Source: a virus. Taken from it: a DNA stretch of 36,357 nt. Position numbers and translations under genes: made by a program. Positions within the stretch are counted from its first letter, which is position 1. Each line of letters begins with the position of its first letter. The notes below the pieces were generated by a model that was not told the origin of the DNA, did no database searches, and saw only the letters and a program-made list of their open reading frames with translations. The DNA lies in the IMG/VR virus record IMGVR_UViG_3300044954_000058, positions 1 through 36,357 of that record; one strand, 5' to 3'. Positions 1 to 8,621 of this stretch are shown one piece after another.

Positions 1-152
1 GTAACTTTCAGTCGCTACGGCTTGATCTGGGCGTAGTAGATTCAAAGAGGCAGGGTGAGACCACAAACGATGCTATGGAGCGCGTATACGGCTTTGTAGA
101 GGCTAAGTTGGCTGAGAAGGTCAACGAGGCTAAAGCAGAAATTGCAGAATAA
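1..152 (+). CDS. C-terminal end of an unrecognised phage protein (partial)
   Basis: The frame beginning at base 3 is open up to TAA at 150-152 and gives about 49 residues ending in a helical, acidic/lysine tail (EAKLAEKVNEAKAEIAE). It overlaps the next gene by the A of TAATG, so the two are probably translationally coupled. Base composition here is visibly more G+C-rich than in the following genes. The N-terminal part lies outside the window. The motif NFQSLRLDLGV near its start resembles small proteins common in phage replication modules, but I cannot name the family. Confidence 0.6.
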   Translation, partial: NFQSLRLDLGVVDSKRQGETTNDAMERVYGFVEAKLAEKVNEAKAEIAE

Positions 153-460
153 TGGCAGAACGCAAAGACCGAATGGCTTTGCTTAGCAGATATTCTAAAC
201 ACCATGCTGCAAGATATGAAACAAAGTCTATTATTAATTTAAATGTAGAACAGTGGGCTTCTGATGCTTTGATTGAGTCTTATGGACTACCAGTCTGTTA
301 TGATTTATTAGAATACTATTTTAGAGTGGCTCAAGAACCATCCTGGAATTATTTTGCATATAATGCTGAAAAGATATTGAAGGCAAAACTTGATAAAGAG
401 CAAGACGATAGAGAACGAAAAGAGAGACGTGGTAAAGCAAGGGAATGGTTAAGTGAATAA
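152..460 (+). CDS. Conserved phage protein upstream of the helicase, function unknown
   Basis: 102 aa, starting at the ATG that overlaps the previous stop (TAATG). The sequence is mostly helical with a lysine/arginine/glutamate-rich C-terminal third (about residues 75-102). The aromatic core around residues 30-70 (NVEQWASDALIESYG, then YYFRVAQEPSWNYF) looks like a conserved fold. It ends 8 bp inside the DnaB-like helicase gene, so the two products are made together. Position just before the helicase suggests a helicase-loading or replication accessory role, but no loader motif is visible and this is inference only. Confidence 0.65.
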   Translation: MAERKDRMALLSRYSKHHAARYETKSIINLNVEQWASDALIESYGLPVCYDLLEYYFRVAQEPSWNYFAYNAEKILKAKLDKEQDDRERKERRGKAREWLSE

Positions 461-1679
461 TTCAGAAGCAAAAGTAATCAATGCTGTATTAAAAGATAAG
501 CAGATTCATGTTTTGCTTCAAGCGAACATAGACAACCTTTTGCGTACACATTCTGATATTTGGAAATTTGTAAGAAAATATTTTGAACACAATAGTTCTG
601 TGCCACCCACATATTTAGTTGTAGAAAAATTTAGAGACTTTGAATTAATTGAAGATGTTGGTGCAACAAAACATCATCTTGAAGAATTACAGCATGAGTA
701 TCTTAATGATAGTCTTAAAGATATTCTTCGTTCTGCTGCAACAGATGTACAAAATGACAAGGGTTCAGAAGCACTTAATAATTTAATTACAAAAACTTCA
801 GAGTTAAAAAAGAATACGTCTGCTATTCGTGATATTGATGTTATTGATTTAGATTCTGCAATTGCGTATTTTGATCATCTTAAAAAGATGCAAGCAGCAG
901 GCAACGTAGGAATTAAAACTGGGTTACCAGGATTTGACAATTATATGCCTTCTGGAATTATTGCTGGACAATTAGGAGTATTTCTTGCTTATCCAGGAAT
1001 TGGTAAATCATGGCTTTCACTTTACTTTGCTGTACAGGCTTGGAAGCAAGGCAAGACACCATTAGTTATTAGTCTTGAAATGTCTGAAACAGAAGTTCGT
1101 AATCGTGTATTTACAATTATGGGTGAAGGCATTTGGTCTCATCGTAAAATTAGTCAAGGAAACATTGAAATAGATACATTAAAAGAGTGGCACAAACGAC
1201 GCCTCGAAGGCAAGAATCCATTTCATATTATTTCAAATGATCAAGGTGGAGAAATTAATCCGTCTGTTTTGCGTGGAAAGATAGACCAATACAAACCAGA
1301 CTTTGTTATTGTAGACTACCTACAACTCATGACACCAAATCAAAAGTCTGAAAACGAGATTGTAAGAATGAAGAATCTATCTCGTGAACTTAAACTCATG
1401 GCTATTTCAGAAAAGGTTCCAATTATCGCTATTTCTTCTGCCACCCCAGATGATGTAAATGATCTTAACAGTGTTCCTACACTTGGTCAAACAGCCTGGT
1501 CTAGACAGATTGCCTATGATGCCGACTGGGTCATGGCTCTTGGCAGAGCAACTAACTCAGATATTATTGAGTGTGCCTTCAGAAAGAATCGTAACGGATT
1601 TATGGGAGAGTTTTTAGTACAAGCAGACTTTGATAAAGGTTACTATCGATATAAAGACTACGAAGATAAGGCGTTATAA
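453..1679 (+). CDS. DnaB-like replicative helicase
   Basis: 408 aa with a GTG start overlapping the previous gene by 8 bp. It unwinds DNA ahead of the phage polymerase as a hexameric 5'-3' helicase. Seen: a short helical N-terminal domain (about 1-120) as in DnaB, a linker, then a RecA-type ATPase core with Walker A AYPGIGKSW (179-187), the DnaB-type segment VISLEMSETE (205-214) and Walker B VIVDYLQLM (285-293), followed by basic residues near the C terminus (FRKNRNGFMGEF) typical of family SF4. Length is a little shorter than cellular DnaB (about 470 aa), as is usual for phage versions. The primase is encoded two genes downstream, consistent with a primosome pair. Confidence 0.93.
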   Translation: MNNSEAKVINAVLKDKQIHVLLQANIDNLLRTHSDIWKFVRKYFEHNSSVPPTYLVVEKFRDFELIEDVGATKHHLEELQHEYLNDSLKDILRSAATDVQNDKGSEALNNLITKTSELKKNTSAIRDIDVIDLDSAIAYFDHLKKMQAAGNVGIKTGLPGFDNYMPSGIIAGQLGVFLAYPGIGKSWLSLYFAVQAWKQGKTPLVISLEMSETEVRNRVFTIMGEGIWSHRKISQGNIEIDTLKEWHKRRLEGKNPFHIISNDQGGEINPSVLRGKIDQYKPDFVIVDYLQLMTPNQKSENEIVRMKNLSRELKLMAISEKVPIIAISSATPDDVNDLNSVPTLGQTAWSRQIAYDADWVMALGRATNSDIIECAFRKNRNGFMGEFLVQADFDKGYYRYKDYEDKAL

Positions 1680-1685
1680 TATAAT

Positions 1686-2009
1686 GTGTCACTTCATCAT
1701 AAACCTATTAAAAATTTTTACCTTGACGGGATAATCAATGATGAGTCTCACATACCTAAATTTAAAGAAGAATATCTTAGACTATTGGTCATACAAATGC
1801 GGGAAACTGGATATGCGCCAAGAATTGACATTGAGCCAGACTTTACGCTAAAATATGATAGTAACAAGAACTGCTTTGAATTTGGTCTTACAGCATATGG
1901 AATGTACGTGGGAAGAAAGAAGGTACAATGGATAATCGCGGTAGATGGGTACAGACCAATACATATACAGAAGACCAAATTAAAAGAGTCCTTATCGGGT
2001 CAGGTGTAA
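1686..2009 (+). CDS. Hypothetical protein between helicase and primase
   Basis: 107 aa with a GTG start 6 bp after the helicase stop. A TATAAT hexamer (1675-1680) lies at the end of the helicase gene, 5 nt before this start, and might be a weak promoter. The protein is a mixed alpha/beta chain with no recognised motif (RIDIEPDFTLKYD and FGLTAYGMYVGRKKVQW are strand-like). Its last 82 nt overlap the primase start in another frame. That is a long overlap even for this compact genome, so one of the two ends may be imprecise. Both frames look coding. Function unknown. Confidence 0.6.
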   Translation: MSLHHKPIKNFYLDGIINDESHIPKFKEEYLRLLVIQMRETGYAPRIDIEPDFTLKYDSNKNCFEFGLTAYGMYVGRKKVQWIIAVDGYRPIHIQKTKLKESLSGQV

Positions 2010-2872
2010 CTATAGAATCAGAAGTCGGCTCAGACTTCATTATATTTTGTCCATATCATAATAACACAAGAACTCCAGCAGGAGAAGTTTCTAAAGAAAG
2101 TGGATTGTTCTTTTGTTTTAGTTGTCAGCAAACTGTAGAACTTCAAGAACTTATTATGAAGATGACTGGCAGATCATATTTTGAATCTATCAGGTTTATC
2201 AAGAGTAAAGAAAAAGAAACAAACATTGAAGATCTTGTAAACAAAAAATTATACAAACCTAAAGAATTTATTCAATATGATGAGTTGTTGATTAAAAGAT
2301 TAAACAATCAAGCGCTAGACTCTCCTAGAGCAATGAGATATTTTGAAGGAAGGCAGATATTTAAGCGATCTGTAGAAAAGTTTAGTCTTGGATATTCTGA
2401 GAAACAAGATATGGTTACTATTCCAGTTCAATCTCCAGATGGTATGACAATTGGTTTTGTTGCAAGAACTGTAGAGGGTAAAGAATTTAAAAATACTCCA
2501 GGACTTCCAAAAAGCAAGATACTATTTAACCTACACAGAGTAAAACAATCAAACAAAGTATATGTTGTAGAATCATCATTTGATGCAATCAGAATAGATC
2601 AGGTTGGTTTGCCAGCAGTAGCAACATTGGGTGCTAATGTATCAAGTTCTCAAATAGAATTACTTAAGAAGTATTTTAATGATGTATATATTGTTTCTGA
2701 TAATGATGATGCTGGAAATACTATGGCAAATAAGTTATTGGATAAACTTGGCGGAAGATCATCAATAATTAAACTTAATTCAAAGTATAAAGACATAGGT
2801 GATATGCTAGATTTTGATATACTTGAGTCATTAAATACTAGTAAGATATCTAGTATTATTGGAGACTTATGA
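1928..2872 (+). CDS. DnaG-type primase (CHC2 zinc finger + TOPRIM)
   Basis: 314 aa. It synthesises RNA primers for lagging-strand replication and should act with the DnaB-like helicase. Seen: a CHC2 zinc finger with C41-x2-H44 and C63-x2-C66, then a TOPRIM domain with VYVVESSFDAI (E215, D219) and the metal-binding DNDDAG around residues 258-263. Length is about half of cellular DnaG and the C-terminal helicase-binding domain is missing or very short. The ATG at 1928 is preceded by AAGAAGG, supporting this start despite the 82 nt overlap with the previous gene. Its stop overlaps the next ATG (ATGA). Confidence 0.9.
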   Translation: MDNRGRWVQTNTYTEDQIKRVLIGSGVTIESEVGSDFIIFCPYHNNTRTPAGEVSKESGLFFCFSCQQTVELQELIMKMTGRSYFESIRFIKSKEKETNIEDLVNKKLYKPKEFIQYDELLIKRLNNQALDSPRAMRYFEGRQIFKRSVEKFSLGYSEKQDMVTIPVQSPDGMTIGFVARTVEGKEFKNTPGLPKSKILFNLHRVKQSNKVYVVESSFDAIRIDQVGLPAVATLGANVSSSQIELLKKYFNDVYIVSDNDDAGNTMANKLLDKLGGRSSIIKLNSKYKDIGDMLDFDILESLNTSKISSIIGDL

Positions 2873-3162
2873 AAAAACATATGCAATGGTGGTATGCAAT
2901 TCAAACAATGTTTAGTAAAAAATATTGGAATAAGCCTAATACGGTAGAGTTTTTTGCTTTTATGACTAAAATTGCAATTATTTTTCCAGGATTATTGTTT
3001 GGTAAACAATTTTGGTGGTTATATATTTTTGCTATAGTTTCAAGTCTTTCTTTAATATGGTCTTCAACAGTTAAAACTTTGCCAACAATTATTTGGTTTA
3101 ATATTTTATGGGTTGTATTAGCAAGTTTGGCAATATTAAAATATTTTGGATTAATATTATGA
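2869..3162 (+). CDS. Small membrane protein next to the halogenase
   Basis: 97 aa, rich in Trp and Phe, with about three hydrophobic segments (roughly residues 28-45, 47-63 and 70-95). It overlaps the primase stop (ATGA) and the halogenase start (ATGA), so it is translated in tight coupling with both. No family recognised. The fixed position directly before a flavin-dependent halogenase suggests that the pair was acquired together, for example to place a substrate or product at the membrane. This is inference from neighbourhood only. Confidence 0.7.
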   Translation: MKKHMQWWYAIQTMFSKKYWNKPNTVEFFAFMTKIAIIFPGLLFGKQFWWLYIFAIVSSLSLIWSSTVKTLPTIIWFNILWVVLASLAILKYFGLIL

Positions 3163-4592
3163 AGATTGTAGTAGTTGGTGGTGGAACTTCTGGATATATT
3201 GCTGCATTGACTATGCAAAAAAAGTTTCCAAATTATGATATTACTGTTATTGAAAGTTCTTCCATAGGAATAGTTGGAGTTGGTGAAGCAACTACAGGAA
3301 ACTTTATACCAATGTTAAAGGAATTTAGTATTGACATTGGATCTTTTATGAAAGAAACTAACGCAACAATTAAAATGGGATCGTTATTTCATAATTGGAA
3401 TAGTGATAATATTGATTTTTTTGTACCAATTTTACTTCAAGAAAAAATATATGACCAAAAATACTTGTCACTAATTTCCACTGGAATTAAAAATGATAAT
3501 AGGTTAATGTACTTAGATGAAATTGCAACTTATGCATTACAAAATAAAATTCCAAAATCTTTTAATAAAGATGGTGGCACTTCAGCAGCAATACACTTTG
3601 ACACATTTCTGTGTGCAAAATTTTTAAAAAATGTTGCATTAAAAAATAATATTAAAATAATTGATGATGTGGTAGTTGGATTTGAAACATTAAAAAATGA
3701 AATAACTGCTATAAAAACTACAAACAATACTATAAGTGCAGATTTTGTGTTTGATTGCTCTGGGTTTAGCAGAATAATTATTGGTAAATTTTATAAAGAA
3801 AAATGGATAAGTTTACAAGATACTCTTCCAATTAATAGTTCGGTGGTTGGTCAGGTTCCAATTAGTTTAAATATTCCATCATATATTAAGGTTAGTGCTT
3901 TAGATTATGGATGGACATTTGAAATACCAACGAGATCAAGGTATGGAATTGGACATAATTTTGATAATAATTTTATTACTGAAGAAGATGCAATTTTAGA
4001 AGTAAAGAAAAAAATTAATAAAGATTGGGAGCCACTAAGATCGCTGAAGTATAATGCTGGATTTTATGAAAATCAATTTGTAGAAAATTGTTTAGCCATA
4101 GGTTTGTCGGGAAGTTTTTTTGAACCGCTAGAGGCAAGTGCATTAATGAATGCTATATCAATTTTAAATGAGTTTTCAAAATCATTTAATGAATATTTTG
4201 ACAACAGGCAAAAATTTAGAAATAAAATTAATAAATATATTAAAAATCTTGAAGAAGATATTGTTTCAGCAATATATATTCATTATGTAACAAATAAACA
4301 AAATAATAGTTTTTGGAAAGATTTTGTTAAAAATAATAAAATGCCAACTCAAATAGCAAATTTTTTAGACGCAATGAATGAAACAGTTCCAAACCCATTG
4401 AAATCAGAATTTGCAAATAAACACGGATCATATTTAAATGATTATTTTATTAGAATATATTATGGAAACGGAATGCGTAATTTTAATGTAATAAATTCAT
4501 ATGATGAAAAGTTATATAATCAATATATTAATATTATTAAACAAAGACATAAACGCTGGATGGATCATAAAGAAATGCTAGAATTATTATAG
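3159..4592 (+). CDS. Flavin-dependent (tryptophan-type) halogenase
   Basis: 477 aa from the ATG overlapping the previous stop (ATGA); a longer reading from 3108 would lose the GxGxxG start and is less likely. Such enzymes use FADH2, O2 and halide to make hypohalous acid, which a lysine passes to an aromatic substrate. Seen: FAD-binding VVGGGTSGY (5-13), VGVGEATTGNF (39-49), the catalytic lysine at K72 in ATIKMGSLFHNW (aligns with K79 of PrnA), WTFEIP (251-256) in place of the usual WxWxIP, and FFEPLEASAL (319-328) with E324 matching the second catalytic residue (E346 of PrnA). PrnA numbering is from memory. The substrate cannot be told. A flavin reductase is not visible in the window, so the host would supply FADH2. 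A+T-rich like its neighbours, with no sign of decay. Confidence 0.88.
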   Translation: MKIVVVGGGTSGYIAALTMQKKFPNYDITVIESSSIGIVGVGEATTGNFIPMLKEFSIDIGSFMKETNATIKMGSLFHNWNSDNIDFFVPILLQEKIYDQKYLSLISTGIKNDNRLMYLDEIATYALQNKIPKSFNKDGGTSAAIHFDTFLCAKFLKNVALKNNIKIIDDVVVGFETLKNEITAIKTTNNTISADFVFDCSGFSRIIIGKFYKEKWISLQDTLPINSSVVGQVPISLNIPSYIKVSALDYGWTFEIPTRSRYGIGHNFDNNFITEEDAILEVKKKINKDWEPLRSLKYNAGFYENQFVENCLAIGLSGSFFEPLEASALMNAISILNEFSKSFNEYFDNRQKFRNKINKYIKNLEEDIVSAIYIHYVTNKQNNSFWKDFVKNNKMPTQIANFLDAMNETVPNPLKSEFANKHGSYLNDYFIRIYYGNGMRNFNVINSYDEKLYNQYINIIKQRHKRWMDHKEMLELL

Positions 4593-4596
4593 CGAG

Positions 4597-4625
4597 TTGC
4601 ACAAAACAACTATCTATGATAAAAT
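4597..4625 (+). promoter_or_regulatory. Sigma70-type promoter for SSB-polymerase-RecA operon
   Basis: TTGCAC (4597-4602), 17 bp spacer, TAAAAT (4620-4625). It lies in the only real gap of the early region (59 bp after the halogenase) and is followed by AAAGGAG at 4640 before the SSB ATG, so the replication genes from SSB on can be expressed independently of the halogenase. Confidence 0.7.
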
Positions 4626-4651
4626 AAATAAACAAACACAAAGGAGAAAAT

Positions 4652-5305
4652 ATGAGCATAGTAAAGGGATTAAAAAATATCAACGCCCTGCTCGACAAAC
4701 CAAAATATGAAGGCAGTGCAATTAAGGTAAGATGGGTTAAGTTGGCTGATGGACAGGCAGCAAAAATCCGTTTCGTAGAAGAGTTGGACGAAGACTCTGC
4801 AAGTTATAATGAATCTCGTGGTCTAGCAGTTGTAGTTGCAGAACACACAAACCCAAAGGATTACAAGCGTAAGGCTGCTTGTACAATTGACACAGAGGGT
4901 CGTTGCTTTGGATGCGAGATGGCTCGCAAAGAACCAAAGAGTGGTTGGAAGGCTCGTATGCGTTTTTATTGTAACGTGCTAGTTGATGATGGTTTAGAAG
5001 ATCCATATATCGCGGTGTGGTCACAAGGCATTAGTAAGCAATCAGCATTCAATACAATTCGTGAGTACGCACTAGAGACTGGAAGCGTATCAAACATTCA
5101 ATGGAAGTTAAAGCGTAATGGACAAGGTACAGAAACAAACTATACTTTAATTCCAAGCAAGCCAGACACAGAGCCATTTAAGTGGGATGGATTTGAATTT
5201 CATAATCTAGATAAGGTAGTACGTGAAGTCCCTTATCCAGAGCAAGAATCTTTCTTCTTTGGTTTTGATACACCTTCAGTGACCTCAACAAACATTGAAT
5301 GGTAA
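4652..5305 (+). CDS. Single-stranded DNA-binding protein, T4 gp32-like zinc type
   Basis: 217 aa. Probable ssDNA-binding protein protecting template strands and organising the replisome. Seen: a basic N-terminal segment, then a zinc site H65, C77, C85, C88 (in HTNPKD, AACTID and CFGC). T4 gp32 is known to bind zinc through His64, Cys77, Cys87 and Cys90, so spacing and position match closely. The tail is not strongly acidic (ends TNIEW), unlike gp32. Strong RBS AAAGGAG and its own promoter upstream, and it is the first gene before the DNA polymerase, as SSBs often are. The name rests on zinc ligands plus context rather than overall similarity I can compute. Confidence 0.7.
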   Translation: MSIVKGLKNINALLDKPKYEGSAIKVRWVKLADGQAAKIRFVEELDEDSASYNESRGLAVVVAEHTNPKDYKRKAACTIDTEGRCFGCEMARKEPKSGWKARMRFYCNVLVDDGLEDPYIAVWSQGISKQSAFNTIREYALETGSVSNIQWKLKRNGQGTETNYTLIPSKPDTEPFKWDGFEFHNLDKVVREVPYPEQESFFFGFDTPSVTSTNIEW

Positions 5306-5308
5306 TTT

Positions 5309-8300
5309 GTGAACTACGTAGGATTACACGTTCACACACACTATTCACTTATGGATGGTGTTGCGACACCGCAAGAATATATTGACAGAGCCGTGAGTCT
5401 GGGTATGCCAGCAATTGCTATCACAGATCACGGCACTCTGTCTGGACACCGCGAGATGTATCGTGCAGCAAAAGCAGCGGGTATCAAACCAATTCTTGGT
5501 ATTGAAGGATACATCGCTACAGATAGATTTGATCATAGAGATAAAGCAGAAAGAACTACTCCACTAGATTTAATTTATAATCATATTGTTATTCTTGCCA
5601 AGAACCAACAAGGTTTAGAAAATTTAAATAAATTAAACGAGATTGCATGGACAGAAGGCTTTTATAAAAAACCAAGAATTGATTTTGCAGTATTAGAAAA
5701 ATATAAAGATGGCTTGATTGTTTTGTCTGCTTGCCTTAGTGGTCTTATTGCAAAGGCTATTGAAGTAGGAGAGTTTGCAGTAGCAAAACAACATATTGAG
5801 TGGTTTAAAAATACATTCAAAGATGATTTTTATATTGAGGTGATGCCACATAACCCAAGCGAAATCAATCTTAACTTAATGCAGTTGGCTGATGAATTTG
5901 GGGTAAAGATTGTAGTAACTCCAGATTGTCACCATTCAGATATAGATCAAAAAGTTATTCAAGAAATGATGCTTATTCTTAATACACATGCCAAACTTGA
6001 AAAAGATGTTAAATATGATAAGTCTAAAAAATATACAGATATGATGGATAGGCTTGATTATCTTTATGGTAAAGATCGTATGATGAGTTTTAATAGGTTT
6101 GACATTCATTTATTATCATATGATGAAATGAAATCTGCAATGACAAAAGATCTTAAGTTTAGAGAAGATATGTTTGCTAACACACTTGAGATTGTAAACA
6201 AAGTTGAAGACTATGATATTAAAGAAGACCTTAATCTTTTACCAGTTCAGTATAAAAATCCAGATCAAGAATTAGCCAATTTAGCATTTGCTAGTTTAGA
6301 AGAAAAAAAACTAAACAGTAACTGGCTTGGAAATGACATATATGAACAAAGGCTTGACGAAGAACTTTATATAATTAGAGAAAAAAAGTTTGCTCCATAT
6401 TTTCTTGTAGTTAGCAATATGATTAATTGGGCAAAGAAAAAAGATATTATGGTTGGTCCAGGACGTGGATCATCTGCTGGATCTTTGCTTTGTTATCTAT
6501 TAGGCATTACAGAGATTGATCCTATTGAGCACAATCTTTTATTTTTCCGTTTTATTAATCCAGAGCGTAATGATTTTCCAGATATTGACACAGACATTCA
6601 AGATTCTAGACGAGATGAAGTTAAAGATTATCTAGTAAAACAATATAGGCATGTTGCATCTATTGCTACGTTTTTACAGTTTAAAGACAAAGGTGTTGTA
6701 CGAGATGTTTCTCGTGTTTTAAATATTCCATTGCCAGATGTAAATAAAGTATTAAAAACTGTAGATACTTGGGATGAGTTCTGCACATCTAGAGCATCTG
6801 CCTGGTTTAGAGAAAAGTATCCTGAAGTGGAGGTATATGGTGAACAACTTAGGGGTCGCATTAGAGGTACTGGCATACACGCTGCTGGCGTTGTCACTAG
6901 TAAAGATCCTATTTTTAAATACGCACCGATGGAGACACGCTCTTCTCCCGGTAGCGATGAGCGTATACCTGTCGTTGCGGTGGACATGGAAGAGGCTGCA
7001 AAGATTGGTCTCATCAAGATTGATGCATTGGGTTTAAAAACATTAAGCGTTTTAGATAGCACAATTAAAATTATTCAAAAAAGACATGGCAAGAAGATTG
7101 ATCTTGTATCAATTGATATGAATGACAAAAATGTATATCAAATGCTTTCAGACGGGTACACAAAAGGAGTGTTTCAGTGTGAAGCAACTCCATATACAAA
7201 CCTTCTTGTAAAAATGGGGGTTAAGAATTTAAACGAACTTGCAGCATCAAACGCTCTTGTTCGACCAGGTGCCATGAATACAATTGGTAAAGATTATATT
7301 GCTCGTAAACATGGTAAACAAAATATTAATTATTTACATCAGGTTATGAAACCAATTACAGAAGATACATATGGATGTATTTTGTATCAAGAGCAAGTTA
7401 TGCTTGCTTGTGTTGAACTTGGCGAAATGACAATGGCTGAGGCAGATAAAGTTCGTAAAATTATTGGTAAGAAAAAGGATGTGAGGGAGTTTGATGTTTT
7501 TAGAGATAAGTTCGTTTCTGGTGCTTCTAGGTTTGTTTCTCCTAATCAGGCGAAAGATCTCTGGCATGATTTTGAAGCGCATGCTGGATACTCGTTCAAC
7601 AAATCACACGCAGTAGCATATTCAACTTTGTCATACTGGACGGCATGGCTAAAATATCACTATCCGCTTGAGTTTATGTATTCAGTTCTTAAGAATGAAA
7701 AAGATAAAGATGCTCGCACAGAATATTTGATTGAGGCAAAGCGTATGGGTATTCCAATTAAACTACCACATATTAATGAGTCTGATCTTGATTTTAAGAT
7801 TGAAGGCAAAGGAATTCGTTTTGGTTTGACTGGCATTAAGTATATTTCAGATAATATTGCAACCAAATATATTGCTGCTAGACCATTTACTTCTTTTAAA
7901 CAAGCGGAAGAGTTTACATTTACTAAAGGTAATGGTGTAAATAGTAGAGCGCTTCAGGCCATGAAGTGCATTGGTGCATTAAACTTTACAGATAATCCAA
8001 CAGACGATAATGAAGTTCGTGCCAACTTGTATGAGTATTTAAATCTTCCTGAGTTTAACATTTCTATTCCACAACATTATTACGCATATATTAATGATGT
8101 AGAAGAATTTGAGGAAAAAGGATCGTTTATTTTGATGGGCATGGTCAAATCAATTAGACGTGGCAAAGGATGGTCTAGAGTGGAAGTGCTAGACAAAACC
8201 GGTTCGGTTGGAATATTTGATGAAGAGCAAACAGTTATTGAAAGCGGTAGGACATATTTAATTCTTGCTTCTGACAACCAAATTATTTCTTATATACCAG

Positions 8301-8596
8301 TTGATGAAATTAAAGATACTAAGAGTGCATTAGTAAAGTTTTTAAACTACAAAATTATTCCTTACAAAGAAGATCAACATTTTGTGGTAGCATTTAAACC
8401 TAGAGTAACAAAGAATGGAAAGAAGATGGCATCTCTTACAATTGCAGATTCTTCTAGAGAGTTACACTCAGTAACTGTATTTCCTACTTCTTTTGCAAAA
8501 GCATACATGAATGTTCAAGAGGGCAATGTTTATAAGTTTGAGTTTGGCAAAACCAAAGATGGAACAGTAATAATGGAGGATGTAGTAAATGTTTGA
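5309..8596 (+). CDS. DNA polymerase III alpha subunit (DnaE-type, C-family)
   Basis: 1095 aa, GTG start 3 bp after the SSB stop. Replicative polymerase of the phage. Seen: N-terminal PHP domain with GLHVHTHYSLMDG (H7, H9, H11), TDHGTLSGH and further PHP metal ligands; the polymerase signature PGRGSSAGSLLCYLLG; catalytic PDIDTDI (about 424-430); the third catalytic Asp in IKIDALGLKTL (about 571); and an OB-fold near the C terminus (FILMGMVKSIRRGKGW). Length matches DnaE1-type proteins (about 1100-1180 aa). Retained PHP histidines suggest a working proofreading or pyrophosphatase site. A full C-family polymerase with a gp32-like SSB is an unusual mix of cellular-type and T4-type parts. Confidence 0.96.
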   Translation: MNYVGLHVHTHYSLMDGVATPQEYIDRAVSLGMPAIAITDHGTLSGHREMYRAAKAAGIKPILGIEGYIATDRFDHRDKAERTTPLDLIYNHIVILAKNQQGLENLNKLNEIAWTEGFYKKPRIDFAVLEKYKDGLIVLSACLSGLIAKAIEVGEFAVAKQHIEWFKNTFKDDFYIEVMPHNPSEINLNLMQLADEFGVKIVVTPDCHHSDIDQKVIQEMMLILNTHAKLEKDVKYDKSKKYTDMMDRLDYLYGKDRMMSFNRFDIHLLSYDEMKSAMTKDLKFREDMFANTLEIVNKVEDYDIKEDLNLLPVQYKNPDQELANLAFASLEEKKLNSNWLGNDIYEQRLDEELYIIREKKFAPYFLVVSNMINWAKKKDIMVGPGRGSSAGSLLCYLLGITEIDPIEHNLLFFRFINPERNDFPDIDTDIQDSRRDEVKDYLVKQYRHVASIATFLQFKDKGVVRDVSRVLNIPLPDVNKVLKTVDTWDEFCTSRASAWFREKYPEVEVYGEQLRGRIRGTGIHAAGVVTSKDPIFKYAPMETRSSPGSDERIPVVAVDMEEAAKIGLIKIDALGLKTLSVLDSTIKIIQKRHGKKIDLVSIDMNDKNVYQMLSDGYTKGVFQCEATPYTNLLVKMGVKNLNELAASNALVRPGAMNTIGKDYIARKHGKQNINYLHQVMKPITEDTYGCILYQEQVMLACVELGEMTMAEADKVRKIIGKKKDVREFDVFRDKFVSGASRFVSPNQAKDLWHDFEAHAGYSFNKSHAVAYSTLSYWTAWLKYHYPLEFMYSVLKNEKDKDARTEYLIEAKRMGIPIKLPHINESDLDFKIEGKGIRFGLTGIKYISDNIATKYIAARPFTSFKQAEEFTFTKGNGVNSRALQAMKCIGALNFTDNPTDDNEVRANLYEYLNLPEFNISIPQHYYAYINDVEEFEEKGSFILMGMVKSIRRGKGWSRVEVLDKTGSVGIFDEEQTVIESGRTYLILASDNQIISYIPVDEIKDTKSALVKFLNYKIIPYKEDQHFVVAFKPRVTKNGKKMASLTIADSSRELHSVTVFPTSFAKAYMNVQEGNVYKFEFGKTKDGTVIMEDVVNV

Positions 8597-8621
8597 TGAT
8601 TTAGCAAGGGTAAGATTTTAA
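8589..8621 (+). CDS. Possible 10-codon coupling minigene
   Basis: ATG at 8589 inside the polymerase 3' end gives MFDDLARVRF and stops at TAA 8619-8621, whose last A is the first base of the RecA-like ATG (TAATG). The arrangement would let ribosomes leaving this mini frame restart on the RecA gene. It could equally be chance. Confidence 0.25.
   Translation: MFDDLARVRF

Noticed and set aside
6628-7062. Open minus-strand frame of 144 codons within the polymerase gene
   Set aside because: Antisense to conserved polymerase motifs; no start signals.
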